The notes under the pieces were generated by a model. The model saw only the letters and a program-made list of their open reading frames with translations, was not told where the DNA came from and ran no database searches. From Bifidobacterium actinocoloniiforme DSM 22766 (GTDB taxonomy: Bacteria; Actinomycetota; Actinomycetes; Actinomycetales; Bifidobacteriaceae): DNA of 64,000 bases. Shown piece by piece: positions 48,519 through 58,132 of this stretch; the stretch's first letter is position 1; the number at the start of each line of letters is the position of its first letter. The position numbers and the translations under genes were made by a program. The stretch is taken from positions 1 to 64,000 of the forward strand of contig NZ_CP011786.1 in the NCBI RefSeq assembly GCF_001263395.1. The letters are read 5' to 3'.

Positions 48519-49478
48519 ATGGCTCAGCATGATCAGCCTCAGCCGGGATTGTCGCTAGCGGGCGCAGTGGACCTGGGGTCTTTGAAGCACCAGGTGGATG
48601 CCCAGCCCGGGCAGGCTGGAGGCGCTCCAGCGGCCGGCGGGTATGTGATTGACGTGACCGAGGCCTCATTCCCGGCTATGGTGCAGACATCCGCGACCTA
48701 CCCCATCCTTCTCCTGCTCTGGCTGCCCACCGACGACCGGCTCTTCCCTATGGCTCGGGCCTTGGCGGACGCGGTCAACGGCCAGGGGGGCAAGCTTCAG
48801 CTGGCCCGCGTCGACGTCTCCGCCCAGGCGCAGATCGCCCAAGCCCTTCAAGCCAAGGGCGCTCCAGCCCTTTACGCCCTGCTGGCCGGCCGCCCCATGC
48901 CGATTTTGGAAGGCCTGCCGTCGGCCGAGGAGTTGCAGCAGATCACCGACCAGCTGATTCCACAGATTATCCAGCTGGCCCAGCAGCAGGGGATCACTGG
49001 TTCCGCCCCCTACCAAGAGGGTGGCGATAGCGATGGCCAGGAGGGGCAGGAGCCCACAGCGCCGACTGTGCCCCCGGCCCACCAGGAGGCCCACCGTATG
49101 GCCCAGGAAGGCGACTATGCGGGCGCTGCCCGGGCTTACGCCAAGGTCTTGGAGGGCGATCCCGGCGATCAGCTGGCTGCGCGAGAACGGGCCAAGGCCC
49201 TGCTGATGGATCGCTCGGCCCAGGTGGACGTGCGCGAGGCCCGTCAGGCGGCCGCGGACCGGCCGGACGATGCGGATGCCCAGATGGCCGCTGCCGACGT
49301 GGACATGATTGGTGGCAAGGTGGAGGACGCTATGGGGCGGCTGATCGACTTCATCGCCACCCACAAGGCGCAGATGACCCCGGTCCACGACCGGCTCCTG
49401 GAGTACTTCTCGATACTCGAACCCTCGGATCCACGCCTGGCTGCGTCCCGGCGCCGCCTGGCCACATCCATGTACTGA
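48519..49478 (+). CDS. YbbN/CnoX-like thioredoxin-fold TPR protein
   Basis: A 319-residue cytoplasmic protein. Residues about 43-150 form a thioredoxin fold, but the CXXC is replaced (LLWLPTDDRLF), so it lacks redox activity. Residues about 185-319 are TPR-like helices. This fits the YbbN/CnoX co-chaperone group that protects proteins from chlorine or oxidative stress; that function is from the family. AAGGAG precedes the ATG. Confidence 0.8.
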   Translation: MAQHDQPQPGLSLAGAVDLGSLKHQVDAQPGQAGGAPAAGGYVIDVTEASFPAMVQTSATYPILLLLWLPTDDRLFPMARALADAVNGQGGKLQLARVDVSAQAQIAQALQAKGAPALYALLAGRPMPILEGLPSAEELQQITDQLIPQIIQLAQQQGITGSAPYQEGGDSDGQEGQEPTAPTVPPAHQEAHRMAQEGDYAGAARAYAKVLEGDPGDQLAARERAKALLMDRSAQVDVREARQAAADRPDDADAQMAAADVDMIGGKVEDAMGRLIDFIATHKAQMTPVHDRLLEYFSILEPSDPRLAASRRRLATSMY

Positions 49479-49550
49479 GTCTTGGGCCTGAGCCTGGGGC
49501 AAGGACCGAACGTAAGCCCGGACCTGTTTCCCTAATCGCCGACCGCTTGG

Positions 49551-50180
49551 TTAGTCCAAGCTTCGGTTGGAGCCGAAGTTCTCCAGGAAGTGGGAGCCGT
49601 TCTCCTGGAGCTCCTGCTCGAAGGCGGAGGCCCAGGTGCGGTAGGGCCGTTCGGCTAGGCCGTCGTTGGAGAAGCGCGGGTCATCGGTGATTTCGGTGAT
49701 GCAGAAGGGCGGAATCACGAGGTCGGTCACCGGCCCGGAGCGCTCGACCTCGGCCACGGCCAGGGGGGCGTTGCCCCCGCCGAAGATGTCCACGTTCCAC
49801 CAGTCCTCGTTCAGCCAGACCCCGTAGCGGTTCTTGACGATCAGCGAGCCCCCGCGCACCACCAGCTCCGCCGCTATGCTCGGGTCGAGCGGGCGCTCGG
49901 CCTCGTAGCGGGTGCCGCCCACGGCCGGCCCCTTGACGGTCATCGAGGCGGCGGCGAAGTGGTCGCGCTCCTCCAACAGCACATTCAGGGCATCGGTGCG
50001 GGCGTCCATGCGCCGGCGCACGCCCTCGGCCTGGAGGCGCACCCGCAGGGCGTAATTGTCCTCGTGCACGAAGTAGGACTGCACGATCAGCGTGGGCGCG
50101 TCGCCGTCATCCAGGTCCTCCGGCAGTTGGCGGCAGAAGAACCGGCGCTCGAACTCAAAATCGTCCCTGTCTTCATCCAT
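49551..50180 (-). CDS. CYTH domain protein
   Basis: A 209-residue protein beginning FEFERRFFCRQLPEDL, where the ExExR replaces the usual ExExK of CYTH phosphate-chain enzymes. The tunnel strands LIVQSYFV, YALRVRLQ, ASMTVKGPAVGGTRYEAE and APLAVAEVERSG are visible. CYTH proteins include adenylate cyclases and triphosphatases; the reaction here cannot be told. It is convergent with the YbbN-like gene. Confidence 0.8.
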   Translation of the reverse strand: MDEDRDDFEFERRFFCRQLPEDLDDGDAPTLIVQSYFVHEDNYALRVRLQAEGVRRRMDARTDALNVLLEERDHFAAASMTVKGPAVGGTRYEAERPLDPSIAAELVVRGGSLIVKNRYGVWLNEDWWNVDIFGGGNAPLAVAEVERSGPVTDLVIPPFCITEITDDPRFSNDGLAERPYRTWASAFEQELQENGSHFLENFGSNRSLD

Positions 50181-50236
50181 GCGACCATTCTACCGGGCGG
50201 CGGCGCGCGACGGGTGCGAATGGCCGTGGGATGGGC

Positions 50237-50242
50237 TAGAAT
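50237..50242 (+). promoter_or_regulatory. Putative -10 of tRNA-Arg
   Basis: TAGAAT lies 44 bases before the tRNA. No good -35 is visible, so this is tentative. Confidence 0.35.
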
Positions 50243-50285
50243 AGCGAACGTCGTTCCTGGCGCCAGCGCGTCAGGGCAGCGACTT

Positions 50286-50361
50286 GGGCTCGTAGCTCAG
50301 CGGATAGAGCGTCTGCCTCCGGAGCAGAAGGTCGAGGGTTCGAATCCCTTCGAGCCCACCA
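50286..50361 (+). tRNA. tRNA-Arg (CCG)
   Basis: A 76-base cloverleaf with encoded CCA. The acceptor stem GGGCTCG pairs with CGAGCCC, the anticodon loop CTCCGGA contains CCG, and GGTTCGAATCC forms the T loop. It is followed by a low-GC remnant and then argS. Confidence 0.95.
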
Positions 50362-50534
50362 GTAGCAACCCCCCTGCGATTCCTAGAAGGTTGCAGGAGT
50401 TTGCTGTGTGTGGTTGGATGCGGCGGAAGCACCCGGACAGAAGTGACCGATTTTATTTAATTTTGTCAGCTACAATAAGCCCTGATGGCTGATTTTCCAA
50501 CGATTTTCTATTTAAGTTAGATAGGTACGGGCAT

Positions 50535-50833
50535 ATGGCAGTTTCAGATGAAGATGAACTCCGCCAATATCTTACGGGCGATGAATCTCGACATCTTGAG
50601 TTGAAAGAGGCTGCCCACCAATACAATAACGACAAGTTGATGCAGTACTGCTGCGCTATCAGTTGCGAGTCGGGCTGTCTAGCCGTAAGACCGCACTTGT
50701 TTCTCAGTTGATACGTGAGACTGTAGAAGCTGGGTTGATATTTCTGGATCCAACGGCAAAATCGAGGAAAGCGGCACGGTACCTGCCGTTCTATCTTGCT
50801 GAGTCGAGTGATAACGATTCGCGTGTAAATTAA
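50535..50833 (+). pseudogene. AlbA_2/Schlafen-type DNA-binding protein remnant
   Basis: The first part (MAVSDEDELRQYLTGDESRH, then LELKEAAHQYNNDKLMQYC) matches the start of an AlbA_2 domain protein. It ends out of frame after 58 codons (stop near 50711). A second part in another frame (KTALVSQLIRETVEAGLIFL, then KSRKAARYLPFYLAE) resembles the C-terminal winged helix of the same family. The middle of the gene, several hundred residues in intact relatives, is gone. The stretch is lower in GC than its surroundings and lies just past a tRNA, so it may be a scar of an integrated element. Confidence 0.6.
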
Positions 50834-51044
50834 TGAGAATTGGCCGTGTGGTAGATGTTTTGCATTTAAGCCGATGAACTACGGGAAGCCGGAATCGGCT
50901 ATTTTCCAACGGAATTGTATTTTAACGATGGCCGTCGGCCGGCTATGTTGCATAAAGTGCACCGGCGTACTGAAACACATGAGGTAAGAATGACTTCCCT
51001 GGTATATGGCGGGGCCGGTCAGTGCTTTCGCTAGACTTGGGGGC

Positions 51045-52841
51045 ATGAGCCCTGAAGAACTTGCTATTGAGATTAATGCTGTGTGCCGGAGTTTGGCTGA
51101 GCAGACCGCGCTTGGCGCCTTGGGAGCCGAGGATATACCGGAGGTCGGGAAGCTCGCGGTCATGCGGCCTAAGGACCGGGCGCACGGCGACTGGTCCACC
51201 AATGTGGCCATGCAACTGGCCAAGAAGGCCGGCATGAACCCGCGCGATTTGGCGCAGTCGGTTGCCAACGAGCTGGTCAACGGGCACGGCATCGCCTCCG
51301 TCGAGGTGGCAGGGCCCGGCTTCATCAACATCACGCTGGACGCGGCGGCTTCGGCGGCCGTGGTGGACACGGTGCTGGAGGCTGGTGAGGCCTACGGTTC
51401 CAACGGGCACCTGGCGGGCAAGACGCTCAACCTGGAGTTCGTCTCGGCCAACCCGACCGGGCCCATCCACATCGGCGGCACCCGCTGGGCGGCCGTGGGA
51501 GACTCCCTGGCGCGCGTGCTCAAAGCCAACGGCGCGCAGGTGGTGAGCGAGTACTACTTCAACGACCACGGCGAGCAGATCAACCGCTTCGCCAAGTCCC
51601 TGGTGGCGGCGGCCCACGGCGAGCCCGCGCCCGCCGACGGATACAAGGGCGCCTACATCGACGAAATCGCCCAGCGGGTGATTGAGCAGGCCCAGGCGGA
51701 CGGCGTTGACATCCTGAACCTGGGGCGCGTGGACGCCGGCGCGAACAGTGAGGGCGAACCGTTGGGCGAGGGCGATTCGCCCCAGCGCGAGGAGTTCCGC
51801 AAGCGGGCCGTGCCGATGATGTTCGCCGAAATCCAGCAGTCCATGAAGGATTTCCGCGTGAATTTCGACGTGTGGTTCCACGAGAACAGCCTGTACGAGG
51901 ACGGCGAAGTGGAGCGGGCCTTCGACGTTTTGCGCTCCAAGGGCGACATCTACGAGCAGGACGGCGCCACCTGGTTCGCCTCCACCAAGCACGGCGACGA
52001 CAAAGACCGCGTGATCATCAAGTCGGACGGCAACTACGCCTACTTCGCCGCCGACATCGCCTACTACTACAACAAGCGCCACAGGCAGGTGAGCCCGGCC
52101 GACGTGGCCATCTACATGCTGGGCGCCGACCACCACGGCTACATCGGCCGCATGATGGCCATGTGCGCGGCCTTTGGCGACGAGCCCGGCGTGAACATGC
52201 AGATTCTGATAGGGCAGATGGTCAATGTGATCAAGGACGGCAAGGCCGTGCGCATGTCCAAGCGCGCCGGCAACGTCGTCACCATCGACGACCTGGTGGA
52301 GGCCGTGGGTGTGGACGCCGCCCGCTACTCCCTGGCCCGCACCGACTACAACCAGTCGGTGGACATCGACCTGGACCTCCTGGCCTCGCACACCAACGAA
52401 AACCCGGTCTACTACGTGCAGTACGCCCACGCCCGCTCCAAGAACGTGGACCGCAACGCCGCAGCCGCCAGCATTGACACGACGCTCGCCGACCTGAGCC
52501 TGCTCGACTCCGAAGCCGACGAGGCCGTGCTGGCCCAGCTGGCCATGTACCCGTCCGTGGTGCAGACCGCCGCCGACCAGCGGGCCCCCCACCGCATCGC
52601 CCACTATTTGGAGGACTTGGCGGGCGCCTACCACCGCTGGTACAACCTGGAGCGTGTGGTTCCCATGCCGCTGACCGACCCGGAGAACCGGGAGGGCGGG
52701 GAGCGCGCCGCCGAGTTGGAAAAGGCCAAGAACCCGGAGCCCGCCCGCGCCGCCGCGCGTTTGAAGCTCAACGACGCGGTCCAGCGGGTCATCGCTAACG
52801 GCCTGGGCTTGCTGGGCGTATCCGCTCCCGAAAAGATGTGA
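51045..52841 (+). CDS. argS: Arginyl-tRNA synthetase
   Basis: A 598-residue class I synthetase. The ATG at 51045 is preferred for its family N-terminus and GGGGG upstream. The HIGH-type motif HIGG lies at 142-145 (PTGPIHIGGTRWA) and the KMSK-type RMSKRAGNVV is later. The N-terminal add-1 domain (MRPKDRAHGDWSTNVA) and C-terminal anticodon helices (LEDLAGAYHRWYN) are present. It sits 0.7 kb from a tRNA-Arg gene. A following stop overlaps no gene but is 41 bases from the next start. Confidence 0.97.
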   Translation: MSPEELAIEINAVCRSLAEQTALGALGAEDIPEVGKLAVMRPKDRAHGDWSTNVAMQLAKKAGMNPRDLAQSVANELVNGHGIASVEVAGPGFINITLDAAASAAVVDTVLEAGEAYGSNGHLAGKTLNLEFVSANPTGPIHIGGTRWAAVGDSLARVLKANGAQVVSEYYFNDHGEQINRFAKSLVAAAHGEPAPADGYKGAYIDEIAQRVIEQAQADGVDILNLGRVDAGANSEGEPLGEGDSPQREEFRKRAVPMMFAEIQQSMKDFRVNFDVWFHENSLYEDGEVERAFDVLRSKGDIYEQDGATWFASTKHGDDKDRVIIKSDGNYAYFAADIAYYYNKRHRQVSPADVAIYMLGADHHGYIGRMMAMCAAFGDEPGVNMQILIGQMVNVIKDGKAVRMSKRAGNVVTIDDLVEAVGVDAARYSLARTDYNQSVDIDLDLLASHTNENPVYYVQYAHARSKNVDRNAAAASIDTTLADLSLLDSEADEAVLAQLAMYPSVVQTAADQRAPHRIAHYLEDLAGAYHRWYNLERVVPMPLTDPENREGGERAAELEKAKNPEPARAAARLKLNDAVQRVIANGLGLLGVSAPEKM

Positions 52842-52882
52842 ACCCGCGCGCAGGCAAGTCGCCTGCCGGAAGGATAAGCAGC

Positions 52883-54205
52883 ATGACCATACCCGTGATT
52901 CTCGCCTCCCAGTCGCCCTCCCGCCGTGATTTGCTCCTTCGCGCAGGCATCCGGCCCACCATTCGGGTGTCGCAGGTGGACGAATCCGCGGCCCTTAAAA
53001 CCGCGGCCAGCGAGCGAGGCGTCAGCCTGCACTTCCTGCCCGCCCGGGAACGGGTCACCATCCTGGCCGGCGCCAAAGCCGGTGCCGTGCAGGAGCGTTT
53101 GCAGGCCGTGATTGAAACCGAATCCCGGGCCCGGGGCGAGCAGTTGCTCTCGCGCCCGCTCGATGAGGGCTACGGCTCCATCCACTCCCGCCAGCCCATG
53201 CAGCAGGCGGTGGCCGCTGGGCAAGGCATGTTGAACGCGGCAGCGGGCCCTCTGATCATCGGCTGCGATTCCCTGTTCGAGTTCCAAGGCGAGGCCTTGG
53301 GCAAGCCGCACACCCCCGAGCGCGCCCTGGAGCGGCTCAAGGCCATGCGTGGCGAGACCGGGACCCTGTGGACCAGTCACTGCCTGATTGACCTGGCCTC
53401 CGGGCGCCGGGTCCAGGCCAGCTCCGAGGCCCAGGTGACCTTCGGGGACTACACCGACGCCGATATGGCGGCTTACGTGGCCACCGGCGAACCCTTGGAG
53501 GTAGCCGGGTCCTTCACCTTGGAAGGCTTGGGTTCCGCCTTCATCGCGTCCATCCAAGGCGACCCCAGCGGGGTCATGGGGCTCAGCCTGCCTACCATGC
53601 GCTCGCTGGTGGAGAGCCTAGGATTTAAGTGGTCGGACTTGTGGAACGAGCGCGAGGACAGGGAGCGCCAGCAGGCCGTGCACCCGGAGACGGCGAAGGT
53701 GCCGGACGGCAACATTCACCAGCCTGGAGATGGCTGGGTCGATTGCGCTTGCGGCCGCCTGCACTGGGGGCTCAACGGCGCCGCCGGAGTGCTCCTGGCC
53801 CGGCGGGACCCGCAGACGGGCCTGGTCAGCCAGGTCCTCCTCCAGCACCGCGCCGCCTGGTCGGCCGAGGGCGGCACCTGGGGGGTGCCCGGCGGAGCCA
53901 TCGCCGACGGGGAGAGCCCGGTGGAGGGCGCCCTACGCGAGTCGCACGAGGAGGCGAACATCCACCCCGAGGACATCGACGTAATCGGTTCCTACGTGGA
54001 GGACCACGGCCCCTGGGCTTATACCACGGTCTTCGCTACGGAGCGTGAAGGCCACCAGGTTGAGCCGCGCGTGAACGACGACGAAAGCCTGGAGTTGGCT
54101 TGGGTGTCCCTGGACCAGGTGGCCGACCGCGAGCTCCTGGAGGCCTTCGGCCGCGACTGGCCCGCCTTCATGGAGCGTTTGCAAGCCTTGCCGCCGGTTA
54201 GGTAG
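52883..54205 (+). CDS. Maf nucleotide pyrophosphatase fused to NUDIX hydrolase
   Basis: A 440-residue two-domain enzyme. The ATG at 52883 follows GGAAGGAT. The N-terminal half is Maf: ILASQSPSRRDLLLRAGI, the catalytic IIGCDSLFEFQGEALGKPHT, and GSFTLEGLGSAFIASIQGDP. After a linker the C-terminal half (about 300-440) is NUDIX: its box reads GGAIADGESPVEGALRESHE followed by EANI, keeping the Glu residues that bind Mg but with Asn in place of the last Gly. Both domains clear non-canonical or damaged nucleotides. Maf spans an insertion of about 40 residues. Confidence 0.88.
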   Translation: MTIPVILASQSPSRRDLLLRAGIRPTIRVSQVDESAALKTAASERGVSLHFLPARERVTILAGAKAGAVQERLQAVIETESRARGEQLLSRPLDEGYGSIHSRQPMQQAVAAGQGMLNAAAGPLIIGCDSLFEFQGEALGKPHTPERALERLKAMRGETGTLWTSHCLIDLASGRRVQASSEAQVTFGDYTDADMAAYVATGEPLEVAGSFTLEGLGSAFIASIQGDPSGVMGLSLPTMRSLVESLGFKWSDLWNEREDRERQQAVHPETAKVPDGNIHQPGDGWVDCACGRLHWGLNGAAGVLLARRDPQTGLVSQVLLQHRAAWSAEGGTWGVPGGAIADGESPVEGALRESHEEANIHPEDIDVIGSYVEDHGPWAYTTVFATEREGHQVEPRVNDDESLELAWVSLDQVADRELLEAFGRDWPAFMERLQALPPVR

Positions 54206-54269
54206 GCACATGCAGCGGACCGCCTGACGGGGCGCGCTGTCCTGCGCTGTGGGTCCGGACCCAGGGCTC

Positions 54270-55214
54270 TCAGGAGAGGATGGCGGCTATGAGGGCTATC
54301 ACGATGGGCGAGGAGATGGTGGACAGGAGGATGCCGTCGCGCGCGAAGCCCATGCCCACCTCGTAGCGGGCCGCGTAGTTGTACACGTTCTGGCCGGTCG
54401 GCAGGGCCGCCAGGACCACGCAGCCGTAGAGCTCGACCCCCCGGAAGCCCATGACGAAGTAAGACAGAAGGAAGGCGACCAGCGGCATGACCAGGTTCTT
54501 CAGGACCACTACGGTGAGCGTGGCTGGTCGGTCGGTCTTCTCCTTCATGGGCTTGCTGCCGTGCAGGGACATGCCGAACGCCATCAGGATCATGGGCACC
54601 GCCGAGGCGCCGATCATGTCGATGGGCTTGAACACGAATTCGGGCAGGATGAAATGCCCTACGTGGTCAGACAGGGCGGAGATGACGATGCCGCCCAAGG
54701 AGCCGATGAGGAGGGGCTGTTTCAGGGGCTGCTTGGCGATTGATGTAAGCGAGACCCGCCCGGAGGTGGTGGCGTCGAGCACAATCAGGCCGATTGGGGT
54801 GAAAACCACCTGCTGCATGAGCAGGATCGGCGCCACCAGGCTGGGGTTGCCCAAGATGTAGGTGGCGACCGGCAGGCCGATGTTGTTGGAGTTCAGGTAG
54901 AGCGAGTTCAGGGCGCCGATTGTGGTGCTGGCCGCGTCCATGCGGAAGAAGAGCGCGTTGAGGAGCACGAAGAGCAGGCCGACCGTGGCTGCTGAGAGGA
55001 AAGCCACGATGATGCTCGGGTGGAAGATGACGCCCAGGTGCTCCTTGGCCATGATCGCGAACATCAGGCAGGGCGAGGAGACGAAGAAGGAGTACTTGTT
55101 GAGGACCATCTGTGCTGTGGGTCCGCCCACTCGGAAGCGCGCCGCCACATAGCCCACCGCGATGACCACGCCGATGATGAAGAACCCCTCCATCGCGCTC
55201 AAGAGCCCAGGCAT
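54270..55214 (-). CDS. AEC-family (auxin efflux carrier) transporter, 1
   Basis: A 314-residue membrane protein with about ten hydrophobic segments. The ATG at 55214 has GGAGGGGG upstream, better than an ATG five codons earlier. The family features include NSLYLNSNNIGLPVATYILG in the fourth helix region and AALPTGQNVYNYAARYEVG near the C-terminus. AEC proteins export small carboxylates such as malate; the substrate is unknown. It lies downstream, in the same direction, of RCC1 copy 2. Confidence 0.85.
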   Translation of the reverse strand: MPGLLSAMEGFFIIGVVIAVGYVAARFRVGGPTAQMVLNKYSFFVSSPCLMFAIMAKEHLGVIFHPSIIVAFLSAATVGLLFVLLNALFFRMDAASTTIGALNSLYLNSNNIGLPVATYILGNPSLVAPILLMQQVVFTPIGLIVLDATTSGRVSLTSIAKQPLKQPLLIGSLGGIVISALSDHVGHFILPEFVFKPIDMIGASAVPMILMAFGMSLHGSKPMKEKTDRPATLTVVVLKNLVMPLVAFLLSYFVMGFRGVELYGCVVLAALPTGQNVYNYAARYEVGMGFARDGILLSTISSPIVIALIAAILS

Positions 55215-55430
55215 GAATTCCCCCTCCACGACGATTGCGACTACACACTTTCTACCATGTCCCGCGTCCTGTCGCCTGCCTGCGCCCAGGCGGGCTTGCG
55301 CGCTAATTGCCGTGGTTGACGGCTACCGGGGTTGCCGCTGGCTGGGTTAAGGGTGGTCGGGGGATTTCTTCCCATCCCTTGTCAAATGCAGGAAAGCGTC
55401 AAGCCGTGGGGTTGACTACCACGAGCAGGG

Positions 55431-55475
55431 GGAAGGCGCGTCGCTCGCGTTCCCCCGCTGAGCGGCGCGCCTTCC
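55431..55475 (-). terminator. Hairpin after RCC1 copy 2
   Basis: GGAAGGCGCG (55431-55440) pairs with CGCGCCTTCC (55466-55475), with an inner CGCTC/GAGCG pair, just past the RCC1 copy 2 stop. No T tract. Confidence 0.55.
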
Positions 55476-55483
55476 ATGATTGG

Positions 55484-58023
55484 TTATTTGCTGCTGGTGG
55501 TTGTGGTGGGTTGGTTGGTGTGGTGGTGTTTGCGGGTGATGTGGTGGCTGGTGAGGGTGAGGGCGGTGAGGGTGGTGAGGGTGAGGAGGGTGGCTCCCGC
55601 GAGTTGTTGGGTGGGGGCGCCGCCTGCTTTGGGCAGGGTGTAGTAGTGGGTGTAGTCGTAGGTGAGGGTGTGGTTGGGTTGGGTGGCGCCGTCGAGGGTC
55701 CAGTGGATGGTGACGGTGGCTTGTCCTTCGGGGTGGGTTGGGCTGGTGGTGTCCCAGGTGTGGGTGGTGGGGTTCCAGGTGGGTGTGGGGGCGTTGGTGG
55801 GCTCGAAGGTGGTGCCGGTGATGGTGATGGCGCGTGTGGTTGGGGTGGGGGTGTGTCGTTCGGTGGTGGTGGTGTCGCCGAGTTGGCCGTAGCCGTTGGC
55901 TCCCCAGTTGTAGGCGTGGCCGTCCCTGTTGAGGGCGAGGCTGTGGTAGCCGCCGGCGCTGATGGCGGTCCAGGTGTCGGTGTTGTCGGCGGCCGGGCTG
56001 GCGGGCGTGGGTTGTCGTTGGTCGGTGGTGTTGTCGTCGCCGAGTTGGCCGTTGTTGTCGGCTCCCCAGTTGTAGGCGTGGCCGTCGCGGTTGAGGGCGA
56101 GGTTGTGGCTGTCGCCGGCGCTGATGGTTTTCCAGGTGGCGGTGTTGTCGGCGGCGGGGTTGACGGGCGCGGGCGTGCTGTGGGGGTTCGGGTCGTTGGC
56201 GCCGTCGCCGAGTTGCCCGTGGGTGTTGGCTCCCCAGCTGTAGGCGTGGCCGTCCGCGCGGAGGGCGAGGTTGTGGTAGCCGCCGGCGCTGATGGTTTTC
56301 CAGGTGGCGGTGTTGTCGGTGGCCGGGTTGACGGGGGCGGGCGTGTTGCGGTCGCTGCTGCCGCCGTCGCCGAGTTGGCCGTTGCTGTTGGATCCCCAGC
56401 TGTAGAGGCGGCCGTCGCTGCTGATGGCGAGGCTGTGGTAGCCGCCGGCGCTGACGGCGGTGAACCGCACGCCCGGGGGCGTGCTCACCCGCACGGGCGC
56501 GCTGCGGCTGGCGCGGGTGCCGTCGCCGAGCTGGCCGTTGAAGTTGTACCCCCAGGCGTAGGTGTTGCCGTCGGTGCCGATGGCCAGGCTGTGGAAGCTG
56601 CCCGCGCTGATTTGGGTGAACCGGAGGGGTTGGGGCGGGTCGGGTGGTGTGATGTGGACGGTGGTGCCGCCGGTGTCCGGGCCCCGGGTGGGGGTCATGG
56701 TGAACCGTGGGGTCCTCCATGTGGCGGTCAGGGTCAGGTCGTTTCTGACGGGTTGGGTGAAGTCCCAGGGGCTGCCGTCGGGTTTGGCCCACCCGTCGAA
56801 CCAGTGGCCCGCCCAAACCGGGTCGGGGACCGGCCAGTTGATGGGCTGCGGGTCGTCCGGGTACGAGTACTGGCTGGCGGGCGGGGTTCCCGGCGCCCCG
56901 CCCAGTTGGAAGCTGACGGTGTACGGGGTGGCGTACGTGTAACGCAGGGTGACCGTGCCGGACTGGTATCTGGGGTTGGCGATGTTGCCGTTCACGTCGA
57001 GGCCGTCGAGATGGTAGGCGACGGTCACGTCGACGGCGCCCGGGGTGTGTTGGGGCACGTGCATGTCCCAGGCGCCGGTGGTGGCGTTGACGGTCTTACT
57101 GGTGACGCTTGCCCCGCCGAAGGCGACGCCGTCGATCACATACCGGGGCGTGAGCACCGGCGCGGGCTTGCTGTGGTCGTTGGTGGTGCCGTCGCCTAGC
57201 TGACCGAACCGGTTGTATCCCCATGCGTAGGCGTGGCCGTCCGAGTCGAGGGCCAGGCTGTGACTGTTGCCTGCGCTGATGGTTTTCCAGGTGTTCGTGG
57301 GGTTGCCACTGGAGGGCGTGCTCACCGGTGCGGGCGTGTGTTGGTTGCCGCCGGTGCCATGGCCCAGCTCGCCTTCGCTGTTATTTCCCCATGCGTAAGC
57401 GCTGCCGTATGTGTAGGTGTTGCCGTCTGAGCCGATGGCCAGGCTGTGCCAGTAGCCTGCGCTGATTCGGGTGAAGCGCACGCCGGCTGGCGTGCTCACG
57501 CGCACGGGCGTGCTGCGTAGGTTGGGGGTGCCGTCGCCCAGTTCGCCTTCATTGTTGTAACCCCATGCATAGGTGTAGTTGTCCGATCCGATGGCCATGC
57601 TGTGCCCCCAGCCTGCGCTGATTTGGGTGAAGGTCACGCCGGCTGGCGCGTGCACGCGTACGGGCTGGTTTCGCTGGGTTATGGTGGTGCCGTCGCCCAG
57701 CTTGCCGTAGTAGTTCTGTCCCCAGGCGTAGGTGTTGCCGTTCGAGTCGAGGGCCAGGCTGTGATTGTCGCCTGCGCTGATTCGGGTGAAGCGCACGTTG
57801 GTTGGTGGGGCTGGCGGTGTCAGCGTGGCCATGGCGTCTTGGTTGGCGGGGCCTTTGGTGGGGGACAGGGTGAAGCCGTCCACGGTTTGCGAGGTGGGGG
57901 CTCCTGATCGGGTCAGGTGGTTGGGTTCAGCGTGGGCGGGCCGGGCCGCCGAATTACCCCCCCCCCCAGGAGGATCATGGCCAGGGCCGCGAATGCGGCG
58001 CTGGCGGCGCGGAAACGACTCAT
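55484..58023 (-). CDS. RCC1-repeat wall-anchored surface protein, copy 2 (out of frame at poly-G in this assembly)
   Basis: The natural start is the ATG complementary to 58021-58023 behind GGAGGGGTG, identical to copy 1, encoding a signal peptide. With eleven G at 57957-57967 the frame turns into VIRRPGPPTLNPTT and stops after about 38 codons. One more G gives a continuous 846-residue protein: a signal peptide, four RCC1 modules, a beta domain, an InlB-like repeat (VSFQLGGAP...HWFDGWAKPDG...LTATW), five more RCC1 modules, then an LPKAG sortase motif, a hydrophobic helix and a basic tail. An open frame from 58045 is in frame with the body but lacks a signal peptide and ribosome site. It is therefore a probable phase-OFF gene rather than a decayed one. 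Confidence 0.85.
57957..57967 (-). repeat. Poly-G(11) tract inside signal peptide codons, copy 2 (out of frame)
   Basis: Eleven C on the plus strand, located as in copy 1. The sequence after the tract has different length, so eleven bases are out of frame here and nine or twelve would be in frame. Confidence 0.85.
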
Positions 58024-58132
58024 CACCCCTCCAAAACAGGCCCATATATGTTGATTGCGGGTTGGAATGCGGCGGACCTAGCTCCTCAACCGATCCGAAC
58101 GCGTGAAAACCCCTTCACTGGACTGGGCTCCC

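Noticed and set aside
50943-52634. 563-codon minus-strand frame over argS
   Set aside because: It is Val/Gly/His-rich shadow sequence; argS on the plus strand is complete.
55900-56600. Regular repeats that might suggest a CRISPR array
   Set aside because: They are coding RCC1 modules of about 51-56 codons with diverged sequences, not short identical repeats with unique spacers.
58024-58045. Start of RCC1 copy 2 at the ATG complementary to 58043-58045
   Set aside because: It keeps the body open but has no ribosome binding site and replaces the signal peptide with a charged sequence read in another frame.
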